DNA of 64,000 nt from the NCBI RefSeq assembly GCF_004458765.1, contig NZ_SPJX01000167.1:186001-250000 (forward strand), in the 5' to 3' direction. The translations under genes and the position numbers were made by a program. The stretch comes from Microvirga pakistanensis. GTDB taxonomy: Bacteria > Pseudomonadota > Alphaproteobacteria > Rhizobiales > Beijerinckiaceae. Below the pieces are notes generated by a model that saw only the letters and a list, made by a program, of their open reading frames with translations, did not search any database and was not told where the DNA came from. Below are positions 48,219 through 57,605 of the stretch, piece after piece (the stretch's first letter is position 1; the number at the start of each line of letters is the position of its first letter).

Positions 48219-49646
48219 TCAGAGGTTCTTGAGGATCTCGTCGACCACTTTCTTGGCGTCGCCGAAGAGCATCATGGTGTTGTCGCGGAAGAACAGCTCG
48301 TTCTCGACGCCCGCATAGCCGGAGCCCATGCCGCGCTTGATGAAGAGCACGGTCTTGGCCCGCTCCACGTCGAGAATCGGCATGCCGAAGATCGGCGAGC
48401 TCGGATCGGTCTTGGCCGCCGGGTTGGTGACGTCGTTGGCGCCGATCACGAAGGCCACGTCGGCCTGCGCGAACTCGCCGTTGATGTCCTCGAGCTCGAA
48501 CACCTCGTCATACGGAACGTTGGCCTCGGCGAGCAGCACGTTCATGTGGCCCGGCATGCGGCCCGCCACCGGGTGAATGGCGTATTTGACCTCGACGCCT
48601 TCGCTTTTAAGCTCGTCCGCCATCTCGCGCAGGGCGTGCTGCGCCTGCGCCACCGCCATGCCGTAGCCCGGCACGATGATCACCTTCGCGGCATTCTTCA
48701 TGATGAAGGCGGCGTCGTCCGCCGAGCCCTGCTTCACGGGCCGGGTCTCGACGGCGCCGGCCGCAGCGCTTGCGGTCTCGCCGCCGAAGCCCCCGAGGAT
48801 CACCGAGATGAAGGAGCGGTTCATGCCCTTGCACATGATGTAGGACAGGATCGCGCCCGAGGAGCCCACCAGCGCGCCCGTGATGATGAGCGCGAGGTTG
48901 CCCAGGGTGAAGCCGATGCCCGCCGCCGCCCAACCCGAATAGGAGTTGAGCATCGACACCACGACGGGCATGTCCGCGCCGCCGATGGGGATGATCAGCG
49001 TCACGCCCAGCACGAAGGACACCAGCACGATGAGCCAGAAGGCCACGTGGTTGCCCGACGAGATGAAGGCGACGAGCAGCACCAGCAGCAGCAGCCCGAG
49101 GCCGATATTGATCAGGTGCCGGCTCGGCAGCAGGATCGGCTTGCCGGACATGCGCCCGTCGAGCTTCAGGAACGCGATCACCGAGCCCGTGAAGGTGATG
49201 GCCCCGATGGCGACGCCCAGCCCCATCTCGAACAGCGAGCCGCCAGGGATCCGGGCCGCGGGACCGAGGCCCTGCCCCCCGGGTCCGTCGTGGAACAGGC
49301 CGAAAGCCTGCGGCGCATACAGGGCGGCGGCGGCGACGAACACCGCGGCAAGGCCGACGCCCGAGTGAAAGGCCGCCACCAGCTGCGGCATCGCCGTCAT
49401 GGGAACGCGCCGGGCGATGACGGCACCGGCGCCGCCGCCGATGGCGAGGCCCAGGATGACGAGACCCCAGCCGCCGAGACCGGCAGGCGTCGTGAAGGCG
49501 AGCGTGGTCAGGATGGCGAGCGCCATGCCCGCCATGCCGTACAGGTTGCCCCGTCGCGAGGTGGTCGGGTGGGACAGGCCGCGCAGCGCCAGGATGAAGA
49601 GGACGCCGGACACCAGATAAAGAAGGTTCGAGATGTTTCCCGACAT
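48219..49646 (-). CDS. pntB: NAD(P) transhydrogenase subunit beta
   Basis: 475 residues: an N-terminal membrane block of about nine helices (to about 270) and a soluble NADP-binding domain with VIIVPGYGMAVAQAQHALRE, HPVAGRMPGHMNVLLAEA and GANDVTNPAA. With PntA it couples proton flow to hydride transfer from NADH to NADP+. Last gene of pntAa-pntAb-pntB, 4 bases after pntAb. Confidence 0.97.
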   Translation of the reverse strand: MSGNISNLLYLVSGVLFILALRGLSHPTTSRRGNLYGMAGMALAILTTLAFTTPAGLGGWGLVILGLAIGGGAGAVIARRVPMTAMPQLVAAFHSGVGLAAVFVAAAALYAPQAFGLFHDGPGGQGLGPAARIPGGSLFEMGLGVAIGAITFTGSVIAFLKLDGRMSGKPILLPSRHLINIGLGLLLLVLLVAFISSGNHVAFWLIVLVSFVLGVTLIIPIGGADMPVVVSMLNSYSGWAAAGIGFTLGNLALIITGALVGSSGAILSYIMCKGMNRSFISVILGGFGGETASAAAGAVETRPVKQGSADDAAFIMKNAAKVIIVPGYGMAVAQAQHALREMADELKSEGVEVKYAIHPVAGRMPGHMNVLLAEANVPYDEVFELEDINGEFAQADVAFVIGANDVTNPAAKTDPSSPIFGMPILDVERAKTVLFIKRGMGSGYAGVENELFFRDNTMMLFGDAKKVVDEILKNL

Positions 49647-49650
49647 GGCC

Positions 49651-50091
49651 TCATCCCTTCTTCTTGTACATGGCGAGCATGCGCTCGGTGACGAGGAAGC
49701 CGCCGAAGATGTTGATGCCGGCGAGCACCAGGGCGATGAACCCGAAGATCCGTGCCAGGCCCGTTCCCTCCACCGTCAGCGGAACGCCGACGGCCAGGAG
49801 CGCGCCGACCACGATCACCGACGAGATCGCGTTGGTGACCGACATGAGCGGCGTGTGCAGCGCCGGCGTGACCTGCCAGACCACGTAATAGCCGACGAAG
49901 ATCGCCAGCACGAAGATGGCCAGGCGGAACACGGTGGGGTCCACCGCGCCGTGGGTCACGACCGCGGCGGCGTTTCCTGCGGCCTCCGCCACCTGGTCTG
50001 CGATGGTCTGCGCGGCTTCGGCCGATCGCCGGGCGGCTTCGGCCGCCGCTCGGGCCTGCTCGACGGCCTGTTCGGGCGTAAGCGTTGCCAT
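49651..50091 (-). CDS. pntAb: NAD(P) transhydrogenase subunit alpha, membrane part
   Basis: 146 residues: an Ala-rich N-terminal helix ([20 protein letters not shown]), then four TM helices with [22 protein letters not shown] and [20 protein letters not shown] segments matching the C-terminal membrane part of E. coli PntA. In alphaproteobacteria PntA is split into two genes, as here. Confidence 0.93.
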   Translation of the reverse strand: MATLTPEQAVEQARAAAEAARRSAEAAQTIADQVAEAAGNAAAVVTHGAVDPTVFRLAIFVLAIFVGYYVVWQVTPALHTPLMSVTNAISSVIVVGALLAVGVPLTVEGTGLARIFGFIALVLAGINIFGGFLVTERMLAMYKKKG

Positions 50092-50112
50092 GGTGTCCTC
50101 CCCTGGACGGTT

Positions 50113-51249
50113 TTAAGCGGTCGGCTGGAAAGCGGTGTGGACGATGGCGCCGTCGCGGGTCAGGCAGGTGGCCTTGACCAGCTCGTCGTCCCACTTCACG
50201 GCCAGTGCCTTCGTGTCCTTGTTCACCAGCGTCTCGACAAAGGCGTAGAGGTTCTTCGCGTAGAGGCTGGAAGCGGTGGCGGCGAGGCGCCCGGGCACGT
50301 TGAGGTGGCCCACGATCTTCACGCCGTTGTGGGTCGTGACCTGACCCGGCTCGGCGAGCTCGCAATTGCCGCCGCGCTCGACCGCGAGATCCACGATCAC
50401 GGAGCCGGGCTTCATGGATTCGACCATGGCGCGGCTGACGAGCTTGGGCGCGGGGCGGCCGGGGATCAGGGCCGTGGTGATGACGATGTCCTGCTTGGCG
50501 ATGTGCGAGGCGACCAGCGCCGCCTGCTTCTCGCGGTACTCGGCCGACATCTCCTTGGCGTAGCCGCCGGCGGTCTCGGCCTGCTTGAACTCCTCGTCCT
50601 CCACGGCGACGAACTTGGCGCCCAGGCTCTCCACCTGCTCCTTGGCGGCGGGGCGCACGTCGGTGGCGGTGACCACCGCGCCGAGGCGGCGGGCGGTGGC
50701 GATGGCCTGGAGGCCGGCGACGCCCGCGCCCATGACGAAGATGCGGGCCGCCGGTACCGTGCCGGCGGCCGTCATCATCATCGGCATGGCGCGGCCATAT
50801 TCGGCGGCGGCGTCGATCACGGCGCGGTAACCGGCGAGATTGGCCTGGGAGGACAGGACGTCCATCACCTGGGCGCGGGTGATGCGCGGCATCAGCTCCA
50901 TGGCGAAGGCGGCGACGCCCGCATCGGCCATGCTCCTGAGCGCCTCGTCCTGGCCATAAGGGTCCATGATGGCGATGACGAGCGCGCCGGGCTTGGCGCC
51001 CGCAAGCTCTCCTTGAGCCGGGCGGCGCACCTTGAGGACCACATCCGCGTCCCGCAGGGCCTCCTCGCGGGAGGACGCGATCGCGGCGCCCGCCGCCTCG
51101 AACTCGGCATCCCGGATGCCGGCCTTGTCCCCTGCCCCCGCCTGGACGGCCACGTCCGCCCCCAGGCCCTTGAACTTCTTGACCGTCTCAGGGGTCGCGG
51201 CGACGCGGGTCTCCGCTCCCTCGGTCTCGGAAAGAACGGCGATGCGCAT
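50113..51249 (-). CDS. pntAa: NAD(P) transhydrogenase subunit alpha, NAD-binding part
   Basis: 378 residues: RIAVLSETEGAETRVAATPE, the alanine-dehydrogenase-like Rossmann motif IFVMGAGVAGLQAIATARRL and VDLAVERGGNCELAEPG. Binds NAD(H) on the cytosolic side. The ATG at 51249 has GGGGAG a few bases upstream; an upstream extension is not family-like. First gene of the operon. Confidence 0.96.
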   Translation of the reverse strand: MRIAVLSETEGAETRVAATPETVKKFKGLGADVAVQAGAGDKAGIRDAEFEAAGAAIASSREEALRDADVVLKVRRPAQGELAGAKPGALVIAIMDPYGQDEALRSMADAGVAAFAMELMPRITRAQVMDVLSSQANLAGYRAVIDAAAEYGRAMPMMMTAAGTVPAARIFVMGAGVAGLQAIATARRLGAVVTATDVRPAAKEQVESLGAKFVAVEDEEFKQAETAGGYAKEMSAEYREKQAALVASHIAKQDIVITTALIPGRPAPKLVSRAMVESMKPGSVIVDLAVERGGNCELAEPGQVTTHNGVKIVGHLNVPGRLAATASSLYAKNLYAFVETLVNKDTKALAVKWDDELVKATCLTRDGAIVHTAFQPTA

Positions 51250-51278
51250 GATGCTCCCCTGCGATCGTTGGGACAAAG

Positions 51279-51302
51279 AAAAGGCCCTGAAAACAGGGCC
51301 TT
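51279..51302 (-). terminator. Terminator between the oxidase subunit IV gene and the pnt operon
   Basis: Stem AAGGCCCTG/CAGGGCCTT with an AAAA loop; on the minus strand it is followed by TTTT. It ends the subunit IV transcript 10 bases after its stop. Confidence 0.85.
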
Positions 51303-51311
51303 GTTGCGAAG

Positions 51312-51605
51312 TCAGTAGAGGATGAGTGCAAGCAGAAGAAGAACACCCACGGCCACCGGGGCCCGAACCCCGATCGACGGGGCGATGGCCCCGATCGCGC
51401 CGGACGCGAGCGAGAGGATGACCCCGAAAATCGCCGTCAGCCAGGCATGCTTGATGCCGCCGACCGCCAGGGCCAGCACGTGGCAGACGACGACGGCAGT
51501 GCCGATCTCGGCAAACCGCACGAATCCGTTGTAAGTCACCTCATGGGTAGGGCCATCCATATCCGGACTGTAGCCCCCATGCGGCGCATGTTTTGTATCG
51601 GCCAT
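51312..51605 (-). CDS. aa3-type cytochrome c oxidase subunit IV-like protein
   Basis: 97 residues: a hydrophilic N-terminus (MADTKHAPHGGYSPDMDGPT) then YNGFVRFAEIGTAVVVCHVL, the family signature of short alphaproteobacterial subunit IV. It is longer than the usual 45-60 residues, with a second hydrophobic region (about 65-95), so it may be a two-helix variant. It lies upstream of pnt on the same strand but is separated from it by a terminator. Confidence 0.75.
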   Translation of the reverse strand: MADTKHAPHGGYSPDMDGPTHEVTYNGFVRFAEIGTAVVVCHVLALAVGGIKHAWLTAIFGVILSLASGAIGAIAPSIGVRAPVAVGVLLLLALILY

Positions 51606-51716
51606 GATTCAACGCCCTGTTAGCATCGGTTGTTAATTGCTGCGTTTAACGCATGCGGTGAGGAGCCGCAATCACTCGAAGCAACTCCGGGAAAACTTTA
51701 TGAACGCGCGGGTTTC

Positions 51717-52934
51717 TTATTCTATCCCCAGGAACTCCCGCCATTGCGGCAGGCAGACAGTTTCATAGTCGTAGCGCTCCACCGCGATCTTGCGTGCCTC
51801 CCTGGCCATGGCGGTGGATTTCTCCTTTTCCATCAAGGTCTCCCGCACCCGCTCGGCGAGGGCCCGATGGTCGAAGAAGGGAAAAAGGCGACCGTTCACT
51901 CCGTCCGTGACGATCTCCCGAACCGGCTCCGTATCCGACGCAACGATCCTGCATTCCAGCGCCATGGATTCGATGGAGGACCAGGATAGGACGAAAGGAT
52001 AGGTCATGTAGATGTGGGCGGAGGAGACCTGGAGCACCCTCACGAACTGGTCGTAAGGCAGGTTTCCGACGAGATGGACCCGCGACCAGTCCACCGGCCG
52101 GTCGATCTTGTCCTTGAAGTGCTCGTACCAGGAGCGCCCTCCGGGGGCCGCCCCCGAATAGCTGTTGCCCTTGCCGCCGATGACAACGACCTGGAGGTCG
52201 GGGTCGATGTCCAGGAGATAGGGCAGGCTCTTGAAAACGATGTGGCCCCCGCGCATCGGCTCGATGTTGCGGGTCACGTAGGTGACCACCGGCCTCTGGC
52301 GGCTCAGGCGCGGACCATCCGGGCCGACCTGGAGGCTGATCGCCGGATCCGGCACGAGGCGCTTGGTGTCGATGCCGTCATGGATGACGGCGAGCCTGTC
52401 CCGGAGGTAGCCGGGAAAGGTATCGCGCTGATAGCGCGTCGGCGCGACCGCCAGGTCGGCCGCGTCCAGCGCCCCGAGCTGCATGGCGTTCTTCAGGCGA
52501 AGGCGCCAGATCACCTCCTCGTTGGTGACGGGAAACTCGGGATCGAAATCGAGGTCCTGCCCCTTGGCGTGGTAGTAATATTCGAAATAGGCCACGTGCT
52601 TGGCCTTGGGCCAGACGTCCTTCAGGAACAGGTTCTCGCCCCAGCCCGTATTGACCACCACCACGTCGGGCTCGAACCCCTGCCTGGCGAGCTCGCGCGC
52701 CTTGTGCGCCACGCCATAGGCTCGTCGCAGACGGGGGATGACGGGAGAGTAACGGGCCTCGTGCTTCGGATCGTCGGGACCCGGAGCCGGGTTATAGGGG
52801 TAGTACTTGACGCCCGGCAGGGCGCATTGCTTCACCATGCCGAGCGCCACGACCTCGTGCCCTTCGGCGACGAAGCTCTGCGACAGGCGCAGGAACTGGC
52901 CTGGAAAATTCTGATGGACGAAGAGGATCTTCAT
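51717..52934 (-). CDS. Family 4 glycosyltransferase
   Basis: 405 residues, GT-B fold: MKILFVHQNFPGQFLRLSQS start, a long N-domain, then VVTYVTRNIEPMRGGHIVFK, VVVIGGKGNSYSGAAP and the C-terminal donor-site segment FVLSWSSIESMALECRIVAS with EPVREIV. The ATG at 52934 gives the conserved N-terminus. No polysaccharide cluster surrounds it; acceptor and sugar are unknown. Confidence 0.9.
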   Translation of the reverse strand: MKILFVHQNFPGQFLRLSQSFVAEGHEVVALGMVKQCALPGVKYYPYNPAPGPDDPKHEARYSPVIPRLRRAYGVAHKARELARQGFEPDVVVVNTGWGENLFLKDVWPKAKHVAYFEYYYHAKGQDLDFDPEFPVTNEEVIWRLRLKNAMQLGALDAADLAVAPTRYQRDTFPGYLRDRLAVIHDGIDTKRLVPDPAISLQVGPDGPRLSRQRPVVTYVTRNIEPMRGGHIVFKSLPYLLDIDPDLQVVVIGGKGNSYSGAAPGGRSWYEHFKDKIDRPVDWSRVHLVGNLPYDQFVRVLQVSSAHIYMTYPFVLSWSSIESMALECRIVASDTEPVREIVTDGVNGRLFPFFDHRALAERVRETLMEKEKSTAMAREARKIAVERYDYETVCLPQWREFLGIE

Positions 52935-52994
52935 GGATTGCCCCTGACGCTGGGTTAAGGCCTGTAAGGCCATTCCGCGAAAGATGCAACCTCA

Positions 52995-54362
52995 TTACAC
53001 AGGAGCCGGCAAACCGGAAGCGGCCAGGACCTCGCCCTGGCGCTGCGCGAGGCCCTCCAGGGAAAACCGGTCGATCTCGGTCTCGAACAGCCGATGATAG
53101 TTCAGCTCGGCCTTGAGGTGGAGGAAGACCGCCCCGAGTCCGACCGCCGCCCGGTCCATGAAGACGAATTCGCGCGGGACCGTCACTGGTCCTTTCTCCT
53201 TGAGGGCCCTGTGCACCTCGAAAGCCTGCCGGCGCCCGTACTCGCCGGGCTTGACCCCGTCCGCCACCGTACGGACCCGGTCGTCGAGGAGCGGGGCATA
53301 GATGAAGCGCGCCCAGATGTTGAGGATGTCGATCAATTCGTTCGACAGGCTCCGGAAGCCCCAGGTCTCGTACGCATGGACGATCCGGGCCCGGTCGTCC
53401 GTCTGGAGGCCCCGGTAGAGATCGACCACGCCGCCGACGAAGCGCGGGTGGAAGATGCGGATGCAGCCGTAATCGAGCAGGTTGATGCCCTGCGCCTCGC
53501 GCCCCTCGGAGAAGACCGTGTAATTGCCCAGATGCGGATCGCCGTGGATGACGGCGGCATGACTGAAGGGATGCCACCAGGCCTTGAACATGGCGATGGC
53601 GAGCCGGTTGCGGATTTCGACCGGGCTCTCGGTGAATTGCAGGATCTTCTCACCCTCGAGCCATTGCAGCGACAGGAGCCGCTTCGTGGAGAGTTCCAGG
53701 TGCACCTTCGGCACGCGCACGTCCTCCACATCCGCGAGCGTCTCGGCATAGAGCGATGCGTGCTTGGCTTCGCGTTCGTAGTCGAGCTCCTCGCGCACGC
53801 GCTCACCGATCTCCTTGGCGATCTCGCGTGTGTCGATGGCGGGATCCATGCGCCTGTGCAGGGCGAAGACGAATTCGAGCTGCTTCAGATCGGCCTCCAC
53901 GGCCGATTGCATGTCGGGGTATTGCAGCTTGCAGGCGAGCGCCTCGCCGTCCCTCGTGGTGGCCCGGTGGACCTGGCCCAAGGACGCCGCCGCGGAAGGA
54001 TTAAGGTCGAAGGATCCGAACCGCCCCTGCCATTGCGGGCCCAGCTCCGCCTGCATGCGCCGCTTGACGAAGGCCGCACCCATGGGCGGCGCCTCGCTTT
54101 GCAGCCTCTGCAATTCGGCGGCGTATTCCGGCGGAATGAGATCGGGAATGGTGGCGAGCAGTTGCGCCACCTTCATGATCGGGCCCTTCAGCCCCCCGAG
54201 GGCCTGCGCGAGCGCGGCCGCATTGGAGGCGTCGCGCGCATCGCCGCCGAAGAGACGCGCGCCCGCCATGCGGGCGGCCACGCCGCCCATGTTCGCGCCG
54301 ACGCGCGCATAGCGCGCCGCGCGGGCCGTGAAGCGGTTCGCTTCGTTGTCGCGATCAGCCAT
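52995..54362 (-). CDS. ABC1/UbiB-family atypical kinase-like protein
   Basis: 455 residues. The N-terminal KGPIMKVAQLLATIPD is the ABC1 KxGQ-type motif (here KVAQ), with PPEYAAELQRLQSEAPPM, ASLGQVHRA replacing the glycine loop, ALACKLQYPDM with the Lys, and VIHGDPHLGNYTVF plus LLDYGC for the catalytic and metal loops. Family members support ubiquinone or lipid metabolism in the membrane; no ubi genes are nearby. Confidence 0.9.
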   Translation of the reverse strand: MADRDNEANRFTARAARYARVGANMGGVAARMAGARLFGGDARDASNAAALAQALGGLKGPIMKVAQLLATIPDLIPPEYAAELQRLQSEAPPMGAAFVKRRMQAELGPQWQGRFGSFDLNPSAAASLGQVHRATTRDGEALACKLQYPDMQSAVEADLKQLEFVFALHRRMDPAIDTREIAKEIGERVREELDYEREAKHASLYAETLADVEDVRVPKVHLELSTKRLLSLQWLEGEKILQFTESPVEIRNRLAIAMFKAWWHPFSHAAVIHGDPHLGNYTVFSEGREAQGINLLDYGCIRIFHPRFVGGVVDLYRGLQTDDRARIVHAYETWGFRSLSNELIDILNIWARFIYAPLLDDRVRTVADGVKPGEYGRRQAFEVHRALKEKGPVTVPREFVFMDRAAVGLGAVFLHLKAELNYHRLFETEIDRFSLEGLAQRQGEVLAASGLPAPV

Positions 54363-54450
54363 CAGGAGAGGTCTTTCCGATCATGTTGCGAATGTGCCGA
54401 CGTGCCTTCTCGTCGAAGAAGCACCTCGGCACATAGCGCCAGAGCAAGCA

Positions 54451-56295
54451 TCATGCCGTCTTTTCCATCGCCTCCAGCTCGCCGATCAGCCGCTCGATCA
54501 TGGAGAGGCCGATCTGCCAGAAGGACGGATCGCGCGCATCGAGTCCGAACGGCACGAGCAGCTCCGGGTACGGCTTGGAGCCGCCCGCGGAGAGCAGGGC
54601 GAAATAGCGATCCACGAAGCCTTCGTTGGATCGCTCGTAGATTCCGTAGAGAGAATTCACCAGGCAGTCGCCGAACGCGTAGGCGTAGACGTAGAACGGC
54701 GAGTGGATGAAATGGGGAATGTAGGTCCAGAAGGTTTCATAGCCGGGACCGAGGCGGATTGCAGGCCCGAGGGATTCGTCCTGCACGGACATCCAGAGCT
54801 CGCAGAGCTTCTCGGAGGTCAGCTCGCCGTTGCGGCGCTCCACATGCACCTTGCGCTCGAAGGAATAGAACGCGATCTGGCGCACCACGGTGTTGATCAT
54901 ATCCTCCACTTTCGCGGCCAGCATCGCCTTGCGCTGCACCGGGTTGGTGGTCTGGTCGAGCAGCCTGCGGAAGGTCAGCATCTCGCCGAACACGCTCGCG
55001 GTCTCCGCCAGGGTCAGCGGCGTCGGCGCCATGAGCGCTCCGTTGGGCGCGGCGAGCACCTGATGGACGCCGTGACCGAGCTCATGCGCAAGGGTCATCA
55101 CGTCGCGCGGCTTGCCCTGGTAGTTGAGCAGCACATAGGGGTGGGCCGACGGAACGGTCGGATGCGCGAAGGCGCCGGGAGCCTTGCCGGGACGCGTCGG
55201 CGCGTCGATCCAGCCCTCGTCGAAGAAGCGCCGCGCGATATCGGCCATGCGCGGCGAGAAGGCGGAATAGGCGGACAGCACGGTCTCGCGCGCCTCATCC
55301 CACGGAATGGTACGCTGCTCCACCTTGGGCAGCGGCGCGTTGCGGTCCCAATGGTCGAGCTTGTCCTTGCCGAACCACCGCGCTTTCAGGGCATAATAGC
55401 GGTGCGAGAGACGCGGATAGGCCTCGCGCACGGCAGCCACCAGCGCGTCCACCACCTCGCGCTCGACCCGGTTGGCGAGGTGGCGCGAATCCGCCACGTC
55501 CTGGAAGCCGCGCCAGCGATCCGAGATTTCCTTGTCCTTGGCCAGCGTGTTCGTGATCAGCGTGAAAGTGCGAAGATGGGTCTTGAACGTTCGGGCGAGC
55601 GCGTCGGACGCATCCTTGCGCACGCTCTCGTCCGGATCCTGCAGCTTGTTGAGCGTGGGCTCGATGGGCAGTTCCTCGCCACGCACCGTGAAGCGCAAGG
55701 ACGCGATGGTCTCGTCGAACAGCCGGTTCCAGGCGGAGCGCCCGGTCACGGATTTTTCGTGGAAGAGCTGCTCGATCCTGTCGTCGAGCTGATAGGGCTT
55801 GTCCTTGCGCAGATCCTCGATCCAGGGCCTGTAATGCGAGAGCGGCGCCTGAGCCACAGCGCCGTCCAGCACCGCATCGTCGATGCGGTTGAGTTCGAGG
55901 CTGAAGAACAGAAGCTCCGTGGAGGCGGTGGTGAGGCGCTCCTGGGTGTCGCCATAGAACTTCGCCCGGACCGGATCGGTGGTATCGCCCGAATAGACCA
56001 GGCCCGCATAGGACATGATCCGCCCGAGGAGATCCTCCAGGGCCTCGTAGCGCCGGATCACCTCGGTCAGCGCCTGGGGAGCGTTTTCGCCCCGCGCCAT
56101 GGTGTCGAGCTTGCCGCGATAGGCCTCCGCGAAGACCTTGCACTCCTCCTCCGCCCTGGCGAGATCGCCTTTGAACGCCTCGCTGTCCATGCCCGGATAG
56201 AGATGGGACAGGTTCCACTCCGGGAGCGAGCCGAGAGCGACCTGAGCGGCGGCGGTTGAGGTGGTCTGATGCACGGAAGGAGCTTTCTGAGACAT
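54451..56295 (-). CDS. pepF: M3-family oligoendopeptidase F
   Basis: 614-residue cytosolic zinc peptidase that degrades short peptides. Catalytic HELGHGVHQVLA (zinc ligands His, His) with the third ligand in TASVFGEML, and a C-terminal HFIHSPFYVYAYAFGDCLVN segment typical of PepF. The ATG at 56295 is chosen; an in-frame GTG 33 bases upstream is possible and neither has a clear SD. Confidence 0.94.
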   Translation of the reverse strand: MSQKAPSVHQTTSTAAAQVALGSLPEWNLSHLYPGMDSEAFKGDLARAEEECKVFAEAYRGKLDTMARGENAPQALTEVIRRYEALEDLLGRIMSYAGLVYSGDTTDPVRAKFYGDTQERLTTASTELLFFSLELNRIDDAVLDGAVAQAPLSHYRPWIEDLRKDKPYQLDDRIEQLFHEKSVTGRSAWNRLFDETIASLRFTVRGEELPIEPTLNKLQDPDESVRKDASDALARTFKTHLRTFTLITNTLAKDKEISDRWRGFQDVADSRHLANRVEREVVDALVAAVREAYPRLSHRYYALKARWFGKDKLDHWDRNAPLPKVEQRTIPWDEARETVLSAYSAFSPRMADIARRFFDEGWIDAPTRPGKAPGAFAHPTVPSAHPYVLLNYQGKPRDVMTLAHELGHGVHQVLAAPNGALMAPTPLTLAETASVFGEMLTFRRLLDQTTNPVQRKAMLAAKVEDMINTVVRQIAFYSFERKVHVERRNGELTSEKLCELWMSVQDESLGPAIRLGPGYETFWTYIPHFIHSPFYVYAYAFGDCLVNSLYGIYERSNEGFVDRYFALLSAGGSKPYPELLVPFGLDARDPSFWQIGLSMIERLIGELEAMEKTA

Positions 56296-56464
56296 TGCTG
56301 GAAGCGGGGTTGATCGACGGTGAACCACATATTGGCTGCCTAGCCTGCCGGATCAACCCGGACGGCGGGCTCCAGGTCCCTTCAAAAGCGCAGGACGTTA
56401 AAGCCCAGTTTACCCTTATCGCCCAGCATCGCCGGAGCGATTCCCCCTCAAACGCGTCCACCCC

Positions 56465-57499
56465 ATGCTCCTCTCCCGCTTCTTCGCAGACGACATCCGC
56501 GCCTTTCGCCAAGGCACGGCCGGCCTGGCCGCGGGGTCCGAACGGGAGAGGACGGCCCGGCTCGCCGACCGGGCGGCACGCTCGACCCTGCCCCTCCTGA
56601 TCGAGGCGGAGGCCGGAAGCGGCGCCAAGGCACTGGCCCAGGCGATCCACGCAAGCGGCGAGCGGAAGGCGCGCTCCTTCGTCGTCATGCGGGCAGACGA
56701 GGCCCTTTCAAGTGGGGAGACTCAGGACACCGCTCTCCTCCGCCACCTGAGAGCCGCCCATGGCGGCACGCTGTTCATCGACGGGGTCGAGCACCTGACC
56801 AACAAGGCGCAGGACCGGTTGATGGACATCCTGCTCCCGTCGGAGGCCGGCGTGCGCGCGGGCCGTCGCTTCGACGTCAGGTTCGTCGCGAGCGCGGGTT
56901 TCGATCTCCCGTACAGGGTACGGGAGGGTCGGTTCAACAGCGATCTCTACTACCGTCTCCAGGCCATGCCTCTGTCCTTGCGTCCTTTGCGGGCCCGCAG
57001 AGAGGCCATCGCCGAATGGGCGGTGTTCTTCGCCGAGCGCTTCGCCGCCGAGGAGGGCAAGAGGATCCGGGGGGTGTCTGCGGATGCGTTGGCCCTGCTC
57101 GCCCGTTACGACTGGCCGGGCAATCTCCGGCAGCTCGAGAATGCGGTCTATCGCGCGGTCGTTCTGGCCGATGGAGCTTCCTTGACGCCTCGCGAGTTCC
57201 CTCAGATCGCCGCCCATGTGGAAGGCTTCCGCATCGACATCCCGCCCGTTCCAGCGGCACGGGCGCTTGCGCCCGTTCACCAGCCGGCGCCCGCTCCCGT
57301 GCACGATCCCCACGCGCTGCCGCTGATTCGCGAGAGCGGAGAGATGTTGACGCTGGCGGAGCTGGAAGAGCGCGCGATTCGCTTCGCCCTCGTGCATTAT
57401 CAAGGACATATGTCCGCGATCTCGCGCCATCTCGGGATCGGACGCTCGACTCTTTACCGAAAATTGAAGGAACTTGGCTTAAACGATGCAGCCGCATGA
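56465..57499 (+). CDS. Sigma-54-activator-like regulator with degenerate ATPase motifs
   Basis: 344 residues with the AAA+ layout of bacterial enhancer-binding proteins followed by a Fis-type helix-turn-helix (AISRHLGIGRSTLYRKLKEL, about 320-339). It has no receiver or GAF domain. The Walker A region reads EAGSGAKA in place of GESGTGKE, the GAFTGA loop is absent, and Walker B is GTLFIDGV, lacking the catalytic Glu of GTLFLDEI. The arginine-finger region (RFNSDLYYRL) and the RYDWPGNLRQLENAVYRAV segment are kept. ATP hydrolysis and sigma-54 activation are therefore unlikely; it is more probably a DNA-binding regulator. It lies immediately upstream of the L,D-transpeptidase gene. Confidence 0.85.
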   Translation: MLLSRFFADDIRAFRQGTAGLAAGSERERTARLADRAARSTLPLLIEAEAGSGAKALAQAIHASGERKARSFVVMRADEALSSGETQDTALLRHLRAAHGGTLFIDGVEHLTNKAQDRLMDILLPSEAGVRAGRRFDVRFVASAGFDLPYRVREGRFNSDLYYRLQAMPLSLRPLRARREAIAEWAVFFAERFAAEEGKRIRGVSADALALLARYDWPGNLRQLENAVYRAVVLADGASLTPREFPQIAAHVEGFRIDIPPVPAARALAPVHQPAPAPVHDPHALPLIRESGEMLTLAELEERAIRFALVHYQGHMSAISRHLGIGRSTLYRKLKELGLNDAAA

Positions 57500-57605
57500 C
57501 GCCTTCGTGCGTTAAGCGTGGCAGAGGTGTGGCTGCACACAGACCAAATCATTTGATGTGGAGGATGAAACATCCTCCAACCCCATTGCGAGAAGGAGAT
57601 GGGTC

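Noticed and set aside
47823..49691. Plus-strand frame of 622 codons opposite pntB
   Set aside because: Antisense of pntB and the GNAT gene, repetitive charged composition, no start signal.
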